This document shows positions 22,703 through 35,900 of a stretch of 64,000 nucleotides of DNA, piece after piece. Position numbers and translations under genes: made by a program. The first letter of the stretch is position 1; each line of letters opens with the position of its first letter. The stretch is from Leptasterias polaris (Eukaryota > Echinodermata > Asteroidea > Forcipulatida > Asteriidae), in the NCBI GenBank assembly GCA_037783415.1, contig JAZGTN010000051.1, positions 992,001-1,056,000 of the forward strand. Reading direction: 5' to 3'. The notes below the pieces were generated by a model. The model saw only the letters and a list, made by a program, of their open reading frames with translations. It ran no database searches and had not been told where the DNA came from.

Positions 22703-25700
22703 GTCTACTGCCATACTACGCTGAAAACACCGGTTCTCGTCTGATCACCGAAGTTAAGCATCGTCGGGCCCGGTCAGTACTTGGACGGGAGACCTCCTGG
22801 GAATACCGGGTGCTGTAGACATATTTTGTATTTTTCCTCAAAATACGGAAGTTAGATATCTAAACTGGAAACTGAAGCCCCTATATTAAAGTCAACAAAG
22901 TGTTTACTGCCATACTACGCTGAAAACACCGGTTCTCGTCTGATCACCGAAGTTAAGCATCGTCGGGCCCGGTCAGTACTTGGACGGGAGACCTCCAGGG
23001 AATACCGGGTGCTGTAGACATCTTTTTGTATTTTTCCTCAACATACGGAGGTTAGAAACAATCTAAACTGAAGCCCTAAATTAAAGTTAGCAACGTGTCT
23101 ACTGCCATACTACGCTGAAAACACCGGTTCTCGTCTGATCACCGAAGTTAAGCATCGTCGGGCCCGGTCAGTACTTGGACGGGACACCTCCTGGGAATAC
23201 CGGGTGCTGTAGACATCTTTTGTATTTTTCCTCGACATACGGAGGTTAGATCTAAACTGGAAACTGAAGCCCCTATATTAAAGTCAGCAACGTGTCTACT
23301 GCCATACTACGCTGAAAACACCGGTTCTCGTCTGATCACCGAAGTTAAGCATCGTCGGGCCCGGTCTGTACTTGGACGGGAGACCTCCTGGGAATACCGG
23401 GTGCTGTAGACATCTTTTTGTATTTTTCCTCAACATACGGAGGTTAGAAACAATCTAAACTGAAGCCCCTAAATTAAAGTTAGCAACGTGTCTACTGCCA
23501 TACTACGCTGAAAACACCGGTTCTCGTCTGATCACCGAAGTTAAGCATCGTCGGGCCCGGTCAGTACTTGGACGGCAGACTTCCTGGGAATACCGGATGC
23601 TGTAGACATCTTTTTGTATTTTTCCTCAACATACGGAGGTTAGAAACAATCTAAACTGAAGCCCCTAAATTAAAGTTAGCAACGTGTATACTGCCATACT
23701 ACGCTGAAAACACCGGTTCTCGTCTGATCACCGAAGTTAAGCATCGTCGGGCCCGGTCAGTACTTGGACGGGAGACCTCCTGGGAATACCGGGTGCTGTA
23801 GACATATTTTGTATTTTTCCTCAAAATACGGAAGTTAGATATCTAAACTGGAAACTGAAGCCCCTATATTAAAGTCAACAAAGTGTTTACTGCCATACTA
23901 CGCTGAAAACACCGGTTCTCGTCTGATCACCGAAGTTTATAAGCATCGTCGGGCCCGGTCAGTACTTGGACGGGAGACCTCCTGGGAATACCGGGTGCTG
24001 TAGACATCTTTTTGTATTTTTCCTCAACATACGGAGGTTAGAAACAATCTAAACTGAAGCCCCTAAATTAAAGTTATACTGCCATACTACGCTGAAAACA
24101 CCGGTTCTCGTCTGATCACCGAAGTTTATAAGCATCGTCGGGCCCGGTCAGTACTTGGACGGGAGACCTCCTGGGAATACCAAGTGCTGTAGACATCTTT
24201 TTGTATTTTTCCTCAACATACGGAGGTTAGAAACAATCTAAACTGAAGCCCCTAAATTAAAGTTAGCAACGTGTCTACTGCCATACTACGCTGAAAACAC
24301 CGGTTCTCGTCTGATCACCGAAGTTAAGCATCGTCGGGCCCGGTCAGTACTTGGACGGGAGACCTCCTGGGAATACCGGGTGCTGTAGACATATTTTGTA
24401 TTTTTCCTCAAAATACGGAAGTTAGATATCTAAACTGGAAACTGAAGCCCCTATATTAAAGTCAACAAAGTGTTTACTGCCATACTACGCTGAAAACACC
24501 GGTTCTCGTCTGATCACCGAAGTTAAGCATCGTCGGGCCCGGTCAGTACTTGGACGGGAGACCTCCAGGGAATACCGGGTGCTGTAGACATCTTTTTGTA
24601 TTTTTCCTCAACATACGGAGGTTAGAAACAATCTAAACTGAAGCCCTAAATTAAAGTTAGCAACGTGTCTACTGCCATACTACGCTGAAAACACCGGTTC
24701 TCGTCTGATCTCCGAAGTTAAGCATCGTCGGGCCTGGTCAGTACTTGGACGGGAGACCTCCTGGGAATACCGGGTGCTGTAGACATCTTTTGTATTTTTC
24801 CTCGACATACGGAGGTTAGATCTAAACTGGAAACTGAAGCCCCTAAATTAAAGTTAGCAATGTGTCTACTGCCATACTACGCTGAAAACACCGGTTCTCG
24901 TCTGATCACCGAAGTTTATAAGCATCGTCGGGCCCGGTCAGTACTTGGACGGGAGACCTCCTGGGAATACCGGGTGCTGTAGACATCTTTTTGTATTTTT
25001 CCTCAACATACGGAGGTTAGAAACAATCTAAACTGAAGCCCCTAAATTAAAGTTAGCAACGTGTATACTGCCATACTACGCTGAAAACACCGGTTCTCGT
25101 CTGATCACCGAAGTTAAGCATCGTCGGGCCCGGTCAGTACTTGGACGGGAGACCTCCTGGGAATACCGGGTGCTGTAGACATATTTTGTATTTTTCCTCA
25201 AAATACGGAAGTTAGATACCTAAACTGGAAACTGTGAAGCCCCTATATTAAAGTCAACAAAGTGTTTACTGCCATACTACGCTGAAAACACCGGTTCTCG
25301 TCTGATCACCGAAGTTAAGCATCGTCGGGCCCGGTCAGTACTTGGACGGGAGACCTCCAGGGAATACCGGGTGCTGTAGACATCTTTTTGTATTTTTCCT
25401 CAACATACGGAGGTTAGAAACAATCTAAACTGAAGCCCTAAATTAAAGTTAGCAACGTGTCTACTGCCATACTACGCTGAAAACACCGGTTCTCGTCTGA
25501 TTTCCGAAGTTAAGCATCGTCGGGCCTGGTCAGTACTTGGACGGGAGACCTCCTGGGAATACCGGGTGCTGTAGACATCTTTTTGTATTTTTCCTCAACA
25601 TACGGAGGTTAGAAACAATCTAAACTGAAGCCCCTAAATTAAAGTTAGCAACGTGTCTAGGTCTACTGCCATACTACGCTGAAAACACCGGTTCCCGTCT

Positions 25701-27747
25701 GATCACCGAAGTTAAGCATCGTCGGGCCCGGTCAGTACTTGGACGGGAGACCTCCTGGGAATACCGGGTGCTGTAGACATCTTTTGTATTTTTCCTCGAC
25801 ATACGGAGGTTAGATCTAAACTGGAAACTGAAGCCCCTATATTAAAGTCAGCAAAGTGTCTACTGCCATACTACGCTGAAAACACCGGTTCTCGTCTGAA
25901 CACCGAAGTTAAGCATCGTCGGGCCCGGTCAGTACTTGGACGGGAGACCTCCTGGGAATACCGGGTGCTGTAGACATCTTTTTGTATTTTTCCTCAACAT
26001 ACGGAGGTTAGAAACAATCTAAACTGAAGCCCCTAAATTAAAGTTAGCAACGTGTCTAGGTCTACTGCCATACTACGCTGAAAACACCGGTTCTCGTCTG
26101 ATCACCGAAGTTAAGCATCGTCGGGCCCGGTCAGTACTTGGACGGGAGACCTCCTGGGAATACCGGGTGCTGTAGACATCTTTTGTATTTTTCCTCCACA
26201 TACGGAGGTTAGATCTAAACTGGAAACTGAAGCCCCTATATTAAAGTCAGCAAAGTGTCTACTGCCATACTACGCTGAAAACAACGGTTCTCGTCTGAAC
26301 ACCGAAGTTAAGCATCGTCGGGCCCGGTCAGTACTTGGACGGGAGACCTCCTGGGAATACCGGGTGCTGTAGACATCTTTTTGTATTTTTCCTCAACATA
26401 CGGAGGTTAGAAACAATCTAAACTGAAGCCCCTAAATTAAAGTTAGCAACGTGTCTACTGCCATACTACGCTGAAAACACCGGTTCTCGTCTGATCACCG
26501 AAGTTAAGCATCGTCGGGCCCGGTCAGTACTTGGACGGGAGACCTCCTGGGAATACCGGGTGCTGTAGACATCTTTTTGTATTTTTCCTCAACATACGGA
26601 GGTTAGAAACAATCTAAACTGAAGCCCCTAAATTAAAGTTAGCAACGTGTCTACTGCCATACTACGCTGAAAACACCGGTTCTCGTCTTATCACCGAAGT
26701 TAAGCATCGTCGGGCCCGGTCAGTACTTGGACGGGAGACCTCCTGGGAATACCGGGTGCTGTATACATCTTTTGTATTTTTCCTCGACATACGGAGGTTA
26801 GATCTAAACTGGAAACTGAAGCCCCTATATTAAAGTCAGCAACGTGTCTACTGCCATACTACGCTGAAAACACCGGTTCTCGTCTGATCACCGAAGTTAA
26901 GCATCGTCGGGCCCGGTCAGTACTTGGACGGGAGACCTCCTGGGAATACCGGGTGCTGTAGACATCTTTTGTATTTTTCCTCAACATACGGAGGTTAGAA
27001 AAAATCTAAACTGAAGCCCCTACATTAAAGTTAGCAACGTGTCTACTGCCATACTACGCTGAAAACACCGGTTCTCGTCTGATCACCGAAGTTAAGCATT
27101 GTCGGGCCCGGTCAGTACTTGGACGGGAGACCTCCTGGGAATACCGGGTGCTGTAGACATCTTTTTGTATTTTTCCTCAACATACGGAGGTTAGAAACAA
27201 TCTAAACTGAAGCCCCTAAATTAAAGTTAGCAACGTGTCTACTGCCATACTACGCTGAAAACACCGGTTCTCGTCTGATCACCGAAGTTAAGCATCGTCG
27301 GGCCCGGTCAGTACTTGGACGGGACACCTCCTGGGAATACCGGGTGCTGTAGACATCTTTTGTATTTTTCCTCAACATACGGAGGTTAGATCTAAACTGG
27401 AAACTGAAGCCCCTATATTAAAGTCAGCAACGTGTCTACTGCCATACTACGCTGAAAACACCGGTTCTCGTCTGATCACCGAAGTTAAGCATCGTCGGGC
27501 CCGGTCTGTACTTGGACGGGAGACCTCCTGGGAATACCGGGTGCTGTAGACATCTTTTTGTATTTTTCCTCAACATACGGAGGTTAGAAACAATCTAAAC
27601 TGAAGCCCCTAAATTAAAGTTAGCAACGTGTCTACTGCCATACTACGCTGAAAACACCGGTTCTCGTCTGATCACCGAAGTTAAGCATCGTCGGGCCCGG
27701 TCTGTACTTGGACGGGAGACCTCCTGGGAATACCGGGTGCTGTAGAC
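22703..27747 (+). rRNA. 5S rRNA array block 3 (26 genes)
   Basis: Unit starts: 22703, 22902, 23097, 23294, 23490, 23686, 23885, 24074, 24273, 24472, 24667, 24864, 25063, 25264, 25459, 25661, 25858, 26060, 26257, 26453, 26649, 26846, 27041, 27237, 27434, 27630. A-box insertions are at 23885, 24074 and 24864. 25661 has GGTTCCCG for GGTTCTCG, and 27041 has AAGCATTGTC. 25661 and 26060 carry the extra upstream GTCTAG. Units 21527-23096 and 23097-24666 are an eight-gene tandem duplication (1,570 bp). Most of this block has a second copy 26,381 bp downstream. Confidence 0.93.
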
Positions 27748-28610
27748 ATCTTTTTGTATTTTTCCTCAACATACGGAGGTTAGAAACAATCTAAACTGAA
27801 GCCCCTAAATTAAAGTTAGCAACGTGTCTACTGCCATACTACGCTGAAAACACCGGTTCTCGTCTGATCACCGAAGTTAAGCATCGTCGGGCCCGGTCAG
27901 TACTTGGACGGCAGACTTCCTGGGAATACCGGATGCTGTAGACATCTTTTTGTATTTTTCCTCAACATACGGAGGTTAGAAACAATCTAAACTGAAGCCC
28001 CTAAATTAAAGTTAGCAACGTGTCTACTGCCATACTACGCTGAAAACACCGGTTCTCGTGTGATCACCGAAGTTAAGCATCGTCGGGCCCGGTCAGTCCT
28101 TGGACGGGAGACCTCCTGTGAATACCGGGTGCTGTAGACATCTTTTGTATTTTTCCTCGACATACGGAGGTTAGATCTAAACTGGAAACTGAAGCCCCTA
28201 TATTAAAGTCAGCAACGTGTCAACTGCCATACTACGCTGAAAACACCGGTTCTCGTCTGATCACCGAAGTTAAGCATCGTCGGTCCCGGTCAGTACTTGG
28301 ACAGGAGACCTCCTGGGAATACCGGGTGCTGTAGACATCTTTTTGTATTTTTCCTCAACATACGGAGGTTAGAAACAATCTAAACTGAAGCCCCTAAATT
28401 AAAGTTATCAACGTGTCTACTGCCATACTATGCTGAAAACACCGGTTCTCGTCTGATATCCGAAGTTAAGCATCGTCGGGCCCGGTCAGTACTTGGACAG
28501 GAGACCTCCTGGGAATACCGGGTGCTGTAGACACCTTTTTGTATTTTTCCTCAACATACGGAGGTTAGAAACAATCTAAACTGAAGCCCCTAAATTAAAG
28601 TTAGTAACGT

Positions 28611-28727
28611 GTCTACTGCCATACTATGCTGAAAACACCGGTTTTCGTCTGATATCCGAAGTTAAGCATCGTCGGGCCCGGTCAGTACTTGGACGGGAGA
28701 CCTCCTGGGAATACCGGTGCTGTAGAC
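28611..28727 (+). rRNA. 5S variant lacking one G near the 3' end
   Basis: CCGGGTGC is CCGGTGC, giving 117 nt. The lost base lies next to helix I and helix V. The same change is found in the units at 30181, 34902, 36276, 55191 and 56959, each directly followed by a unit beginning GTCTAATGCC. The lost base opens a 77-codon frame crossing into the next unit (e.g. 28689-28922), which is an artefact. Confidence 0.85.
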
Positions 28728-29394
28728 ATCTTTTGTATTTTTCCTCGACATACGGAGGTTAGATCTAAACTGGAAACTGAAGCCCCTATATTAACGTCAG
28801 CAACGTGTCTAATGCCATACTACGCTGAAAACACTGGTTCTCGTCTGATCACCGAAGTTAAGCATCGTAGGGCCCCGTCAGTACTTGGACGGGAGACCTC
28901 CTGGGAATACCGGGTGCTGTAGACATCTTTTTGTATTTTTCCTCAACATACGGAGGTTAGAAACAATCTAAACTGAAGCCCCTAAATTAAAGTTAGCAAC
29001 GTGTCTACTGCCATACTACGCTGAAAACACCGGTTCTCGTCTGATCACCGAAGTTAAGCATCGTCGGGCCCGGTCAGTACTTGGACGGGAGACCTCCTGG
29101 GAATACCGGGTGCTGTAGACATCTTTTTGTATTTTTCCTCAACATACGGAGGTTAGAAACAATCTAAACTGAAGCCCCTAAATTAAAGTTAGCAACGTGT
29201 CTACTGCCATACTACGCTGAAAACACCGGTTCTCGTCTGATCACCGAAGTTAAGCATCGTCGGGCCCGGTCAGTACTTGGACGGGAGACCTCCTGGGAAT
29301 ACCGGGTGCTGTAGACATATTTTTGTATTTTTCCTCAACATACGGAGGTTAGAAACAATCTAAACTGAAGCCCCTAAATTAAAGTTAGCAACGT

Positions 29395-29512
29395 GTCTAC
29401 TGAAATACTACGCTGAAAACACCGGTTCTCGTCTGATCACCGAAGTTAAGCATCGTCGGGCCCGGTCAGTACTTGGACAGGAGACCTCCTGGGAATACCG
29501 GGTGCTGTAGAC
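29395..29512 (+). rRNA. 5S variant with CC to AA at positions 9-10
   Basis: GTCTACTGCCATAC reads GTCTACTGAAATAC. Position 9 normally pairs with G110, so inner helix I is lost. Seven units share it (29395, 30965, 35490, 37060, 39804, 55975, 57743), and all have GGACAGGAG in place of GGACGGGAG except where block recombination has changed partners. The linked double variants mark descent from one unit. Confidence 0.75.
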
Positions 29513-32500
29513 ATCTTTTGTATTTTTCCTCGACATACGGAGGTTAGAAACAATCTAAACTGAAGCCCCTAAATTAAAGTTATCAACGTGTCTACTGCCA
29601 TACTATGCTGAAAACACCGGTTCTCGTCTGATATCCGAAGTTAAGCATCGTCGGGCCCGGTCAGTACTTGGACGGGAGACCTCCTGGGAATACCGGGTGC
29701 TGTAGACACCTTTTTGTATTTTTCCTCAACATACGGAGGTTAGAAACAATCTAAACTGAAGCCCCTAAATTAAAGTTAGTAACGTGTCTACTGCCATACT
29801 ATGCTGAAAACACCGGTTTTCGTCTGATATCCGAAGTTAAGCATCGTCGGGCCCGGTCAGTACTTGGACGGGAGACCTCCTGGGAATACCGGGTGCTGTA
29901 GACATATTTTGTATTTTTCCTCAAAATACGGAAGTTAGATATCTAAACTGGAAACTGAAGCCCCTAAATTAAAGTCAGCAACGTGTCTACTGCCATACTA
30001 CGCTGAAAACACCGGTTCTCGTCTGATCACAGAAGTTAAGCATCGTCGGGCCCCGTCAGTACTTGGACGGGAGACCTCCTGGGAATACCGGGTGCTGTAG
30101 ACATCTTTTTGTATTTTTCCTCAACATACGGAGGTTAGAAACAATCTAAACTGAAGCCCCTAAATTAAAGTTAGCAACGTGTCTACTGCCATACTACACT
30201 GAAAACACCGGTTCTCGTCTGATTACCGAAGTTAAGCATCGTCGGGCCCGGTCAGTACTTGGACGGGAGACCTACTGGGAATACCGGTGCTGTAGACATC
30301 TTTTGTATTTTTCCTCGACATACGGAGGTTAGATCTAAACTGGAAACTGAAGCCCCTATATTAACGTCAGCAACGTGTCTAATGCCATACTACGCTGAAA
30401 ACACTGGTTCTCGTCTGATCACCGAAGTTAAGCATCGTAGGGCCCCGTCAGTACTTGGACGGGAGACCTCCTGGGAATACCGGGTGCTGTAGACATCTTT
30501 TTGTATTTTTCCTCAACATACGGAGGTTAGAAACAATCTAAACTGAAGCCCCTAAATTAAAGTTAGCAACGTGTCTACTGCCATACTACGCTGAAAACAC
30601 CGGTTCTCGTCTGATCACCGAAGTTAAGCATCGTCGGGCCCGGTCAGTACTTGGACGGGAGACCTCCTGGGAATACCGGGTGCTGTAGACATCTTTTTGT
30701 ATTTTTCCTCAACATACGGAGGTTAGAAACAATCTAAACTGAAGCCCCTAAATTAAAGTTAGCAACGTGTCTACTGCCATACTACGCTGAAAACACCGGT
30801 TCTCGTCTGATCACCGAAGTTAAGCATCGTCGGGCCCGGTCAGTACTTGGACGGGAGACCTCCTGGGAATACCGGGTGCTGTAGACATATTTTTGTATTT
30901 TTCCTCAACATACGGAGGTTAGAAACAATCTAAACTGAAGCCCCTAAATTAAAGTTAGCAACGTGTCTACTGAAATACTACGCTGAAAACACCGGTTCTC
31001 GTCTGATCACCGAAGTTAAGCATCGTCGGGCCCGGTCAGTACTTGGACAGGAGACCTCCTGGGAATACCGGGTGCTGTAGACATCTTTTGTATTTTTCCT
31101 CGACATACGGAGGTTAGATCTAAACTGGAAACTGAAGCCCCTATAGTAAAGACAACAAAGTGTCTACAGCCATACTACGCTGAAAACACCGGTTCTCGTC
31201 TGATCACCGAAGTTAAGCATCGTCGGGCCCGGTCAGTACTTGGACGGCAGACCTCCTGGGAATACCGGGTGCTGTAGACATCTTTTTGTATTTTTCCTCA
31301 ACATACGGAGGTTAGAAACAATCTAAACTGAAGCCCCTAAATTAAAGTTAGCAACGTGTCTACTGCCATACTACGCTGAAAACACCGGTTCTCGTCTGAT
31401 CACCGAAGTTAAGCATCGTCGGGCCCGGTCAGTACTTGGACGGGAGACCTCCTGGGAATACCGGGTGCTGTAGACATCTTTTTGTATTTTTCCTCAACAT
31501 ACGGAGGTTAGAAACAATCTAAACTGAAGCCCCTAAATTAAAGTTAGCAACGTGTCTACTGCCATACTACGCTGAAAACACCGGTTCTCGTCTGATCACC
31601 GAAGTTAAGCATCGTCGGGCCCGGTCAGTACTTGGACGGGAGACCTCCTGGGAATACCGGGTGCTGTAGACATATTTTGTATTTTTCCTCAAAATACGGA
31701 AGTTAGATATCTAAACTGGAATCTGAAGCCCCTAAATTAAAGTCAGCAACGTGTCTACTGCCATACTACGCTGAAAACACCGGTTCTCGTCTGATCACCG
31801 AAGTTAAGCATCGTCGGGCCCGGTCAGTACTTGGACGGGAGACCTCCTGGGAATACCGGGTGCTGTAGACATCTTTTGTATTTTTCCTCGACATACGGAG
31901 GTTAGATCTAAACTGGAAACTGAAGCCCCTATATTAAAGTCAGCAAAGTGTCTACTGCCATACTACGCTGAAAACACCGGTTCTCGTCTGAACACCGAAG
32001 TTAAGCATCGTCGGGCCCGGTCAGTACTTGGACGGGAGACCTCCTGGGAATACCGGGTGCTGTAGACATCTTTTTGTATTTTTCCTCAACATACGGAGGT
32101 TAGAAACAATCTAAACTGAAGCCCCTAAATTAAAGTTAGCAACGTGTCTAGGTCTACTGCCATACTACGCTGAAAACACCGGTTCTCGTCTGATCACCGA
32201 AGTTAAGCATCGTCGGGCCCGGTCAGTACTTGGACGGGAGACCTCCTGGGAATACCGGGTGCTGTAGACATCTTTTGTATTTTTCCTCCACATACGGAGG
32301 TTAGATCTAAACTGGAAACTGAAGCCCCTATATTAAAGTCAGCAAAGTGTCTACTGCCATACTACGCTGAAAACAACGGTTCTCGTCTGAACACCGAAGT
32401 TAAGCATCGTCGGGCCCGGTCAGTACTTGGACGGGAGACCTCCTGGGAATACCGGGTGCTGTAGACATCTTTTTGTATTTTTCCTCAACATACGGAGGTT

Positions 32501-32937
32501 AGAAACAATCTAAACTGAAGCCCCTAAATTAAAGTTAGCAACGTGTCTACTGCCATACTACGCTGAAAACACCGGTTCTCGTCTGATCACCGAAGTTAAG
32601 CATCGTCGGGCCCGGTCAGTACTTGGACGGGAGACCTCCTGGGAATACCGGGTGCTGTAGACATCTTTTTGTATTTTTCCTCAACATACGGAGGTTAGAA
32701 ACAATCTAAACTGAAGCCCCTAAATTAAAGTTAGCAACGTGTCTACTGCCATACTACGCTGAAAACACCGGTTCTCGTCTTATCACCGAAGTTAAGCATC
32801 GTCGGGCCCGGTCAGTACTTGGACGGGAGACCTCCTGGGAATACCGGGTGCTGTATACATCTTTTGTATTTTTCCTCGACATACGGAGGTTAGATCTAAA
32901 CTGGAAACTGAAGCCCCTATATTAAAGTCAGCAACGT

Positions 32938-35900
32938 GTCTACTGCCATACTACGCTGAAAACACCGGTTCTCGTCTGATCACCGAAGTTAAGCATCGTC
33001 GGGCCCGGTCAGTACTTGGACGGGAGACCTCCTGGGAATACCGGGTGCTGTAGACATCTTTTGTATTTTTCCTCAACATACGGAGGTTAGAAAAAATCTA
33101 AACTGAAGCCCCTACATTAAAGTTAGCAACGTGTCTACTGCCATACTACGCTGAAAACACCGGTTCTCGTCTGATCACCGAAGTTAAGCATTGTCGGGCC
33201 CGGTCAGTACTTGGACGGGAGACCTCCTGGGAATACCAGGTGCTGTAGACATCTTTTTGTATTTTTCCTCAACATACGGAGGTTAGAAACAATCTAAACT
33301 GAAGCCCCTAAATTAAAGTTAGCAACGTGTCTACTGCCATACTACGCTGAAAACACCGGTTCTCGTCTGATCACCGAAGTTAAGCATCGTCGGGCCCGGT
33401 CAGTACTTGGACGGGACACCTCCTGGGAATACCGGGTGCTGTAGACATCTTTTGTATTTTTCCTCAACATACGGAGGTTAGATCTAAACTGGAAACTGAA
33501 GCCCCTATATTAAAGTCAGCAACGTGTCTACTGCCATACTACGCTGAAAACACCGGTTCTCGTCTGATCACCGAAGTTAAGCATCGTCGGGCCCGGTCTG
33601 TACTTGGACGGGAGACCTCCTGGGAATACCGGGTGCTGTAGACATCTTTTTGTATTTTTCCTCAACATACGGAGGTTAGAAACAATCTAAACTGAAGCCC
33701 CTAAATTAAAGTTAGCAACGTGTCTACTGCCATACTACGCTGAAAACACCGGTTCTCGTCTGATCACCGAAGTTAAGCATCGTCGGGCCCGGTCAGTACT
33801 TGGACGGCAGACTTCCTGGGAATACCGGATGCTGTAGACATCTTTTTGTATTTTTCCTCAACATACGGAGGTTAGAAACAATCTAAACTGAAGCCCCTAA
33901 ATTAAAGTTAGCAACGTGTCTACTGCCATACTACGCTGAAAACACCGGTTCTCGTGTGATCACCGAAGTTAAGCATCGTCGGGCCCGGTCAGTCCTTGGA
34001 CGGGAGACCTCCTGTGAATACCGGGTGCTGTAGACATCTTTTGTATTTTTCCTCGACACACGGAGGTTAGATCTAAACTGGAAACTGAAGCCCCTATATT
34101 AAAGTCAGCAACGTGTCAACTGCCATACTACGCTGAAAACACCGGTTCTCGTCTGATCACCGAAGTTAAGCATCGTCGGTCCCGGTCAGTACTTGGACAG
34201 GAGACCTCCTGGGAATACCGGGTGCTGTAGACATCTTTTTGTATTTTTCCTCAACATACGGAGGTTAGAAACAATCTAAACTGAAGCCCCTAAATTAAAG
34301 TTATCAACGTGTCTACTGCCATACTATGCTTAAAACACCGGTTCTCGTCTGATATCCGAAGTTAAGCATCGTCGGGCCCGGTCAGTACTTGGACAGGAGA
34401 CCTCCTGGGAATACCGGGTGCTGTAGACACCTTTTTGTATTTTTCCTCAACATACGGAGGTTAGAAACAATCTAAACTGAAGCCCCTAAATTAAAGTTAG
34501 TAACGTGTCTACTGCCATACTATGCTGAAAACACCGGTTTTCGTCTGATATCCGAAGTTAAGCATCGTCGGGCCCGGTCAGTACTTGGACGGGAGACCTC
34601 CTGGGAATACCGGGTGCTGTAGACATATTTTGTATTTTTCCTCAAAATACGGAAGTTAGATATCTAAACTGGAAACTGAAGCCCCTAAATTAAAGTCAGC
34701 AACGTGTCTACTGCCATACTACGCTGAAAACACCGGTTCTCGTCTGATCACAGAAGTTAAGCATCGTCGGGCCCCGTCAGTACTTGGACGGGAGACCTCC
34801 TGGGAATACCGGGTGCTGTAGACATCTTTTTGTATTTTTCCTCAACATACGGAGGTTAGAAACAATCTAAACTGAAGCCCCTAAATTAAAGTTAGCAACG
34901 TGTCTACTGCCATACTACACTGAAAACACCGGTTCTCGTCTGATTACCGAAGTTAAGCATCGTCGGGCCCGGTCAGTACTTGGACGGGAGACCTACTGGG
35001 AATACCGGTGCTGTAGACATCTTTTGTATTTTTCCTCGACATACGGAGGTTAGATCTAAACTGGAAACTGAAGCCCCTATATTAACGTCAGCAACGTGTC
35101 TAATGCCATACTACGCTGAAAACAACGGTTCTCGTCTGAACACCGAAGTTAAGCATCGTCGGGCCCGATCAGTACTTGGACGGGAGACCTCCTGGGAATA
35201 CCGGGTGCTGTAGACATCTTTTTGTATTTTTCCTCAACATACGGAGGTTAGAAACAATCTAAACTGAAGCCCCTAAATTAAAGTTAGCAACGTGTCTACT
35301 GCCATACTACGCTGAAAACACCGGTTCTCGTCTGATCACCGAAGTTAAGCATCGTCGGGCCCGGTCAGTACTTGGACGGGAGACCTCCTGGGAATACCGG
35401 GTGCTGTAGACATATTTTTGTATTTTTCCTCAACATACGGAGGTTAGAAACAATCTAAACTGAAGCCCCTAAATTAAAGTTAGCAACGTGTCTACTGAAA
35501 TACTACGCTGAAAACACCGGTTCTCGTCTGATCACCGAAGTTAAGCATCGTCGGGCCCGGTCAGTACTTGGACAGGAGACCTCCTGGGAATACCGGGTGC
35601 TGTAGACATCTTTTGTATTTTTCCTCGACATACGGAGGTTAGAAACAATCTAAACTGAAGCCCCTAAATTAAAGTTATCAACGTGTCTACTGCCATACTA
35701 TGCTGAAAACACCGGTTCTCGTCTGATATCCGAAGTTAAGCATCGTCGGGCCCGGTCAGTACTTGGACGGGAGACCTCCTGGGAATACCGGGTGCTGTAG
35801 ACACCTTTTTGTATTTTTCCTCAACATACGGAGGTTAGAAACAATCTAAACTGAAGCCCCTAAATTAAAGTTAGTAACGTGTCTACTGCCATACTATGCT

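Larger units (their letters stand above)
27826..32858 (+). rRNA. 5S rRNA array block 4 (26 genes)
   Basis: Unit starts: 27826, 28022, 28219, 28415, 28611, 28807, 29003, 29199, 29395, 29590, 29786, 29985, 30181, 30377, 30573, 30769, 30965, 31162, 31358, 31554, 31753, 31950, 32152, 32349, 32545, 32741. This is the most variant-rich block. 28022 has CTCGTGTGATC and GTCCTTGG. 28219 begins GTCAAC. 28415, 28611, 29590 and 29786 have ATACTATGC. 28611 and 30181 lack one G near the 3' end (ACCGGTGC). 28807 and 30377 begin GTCTAATGCC. 29395 and 30965 have TGAAATAC for TGCCATAC. 31162 begins GTCTACAGCC, the only copy where position 7 can pair. 29985 has CACAGAAG. Confidence 0.92.

Noticed and set aside
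28689..28922. 77-codon frame repeated at 28689, 30259, 34980, 36354, 38322, 41066, 55269 and 57037 (+)
   Set aside because: It lies entirely in 5S genes and spacer. It starts in the 3' part of one unit and ends in the next, and is opened mostly by the one-base loss near the 5S 3' end. It is not a protein gene.
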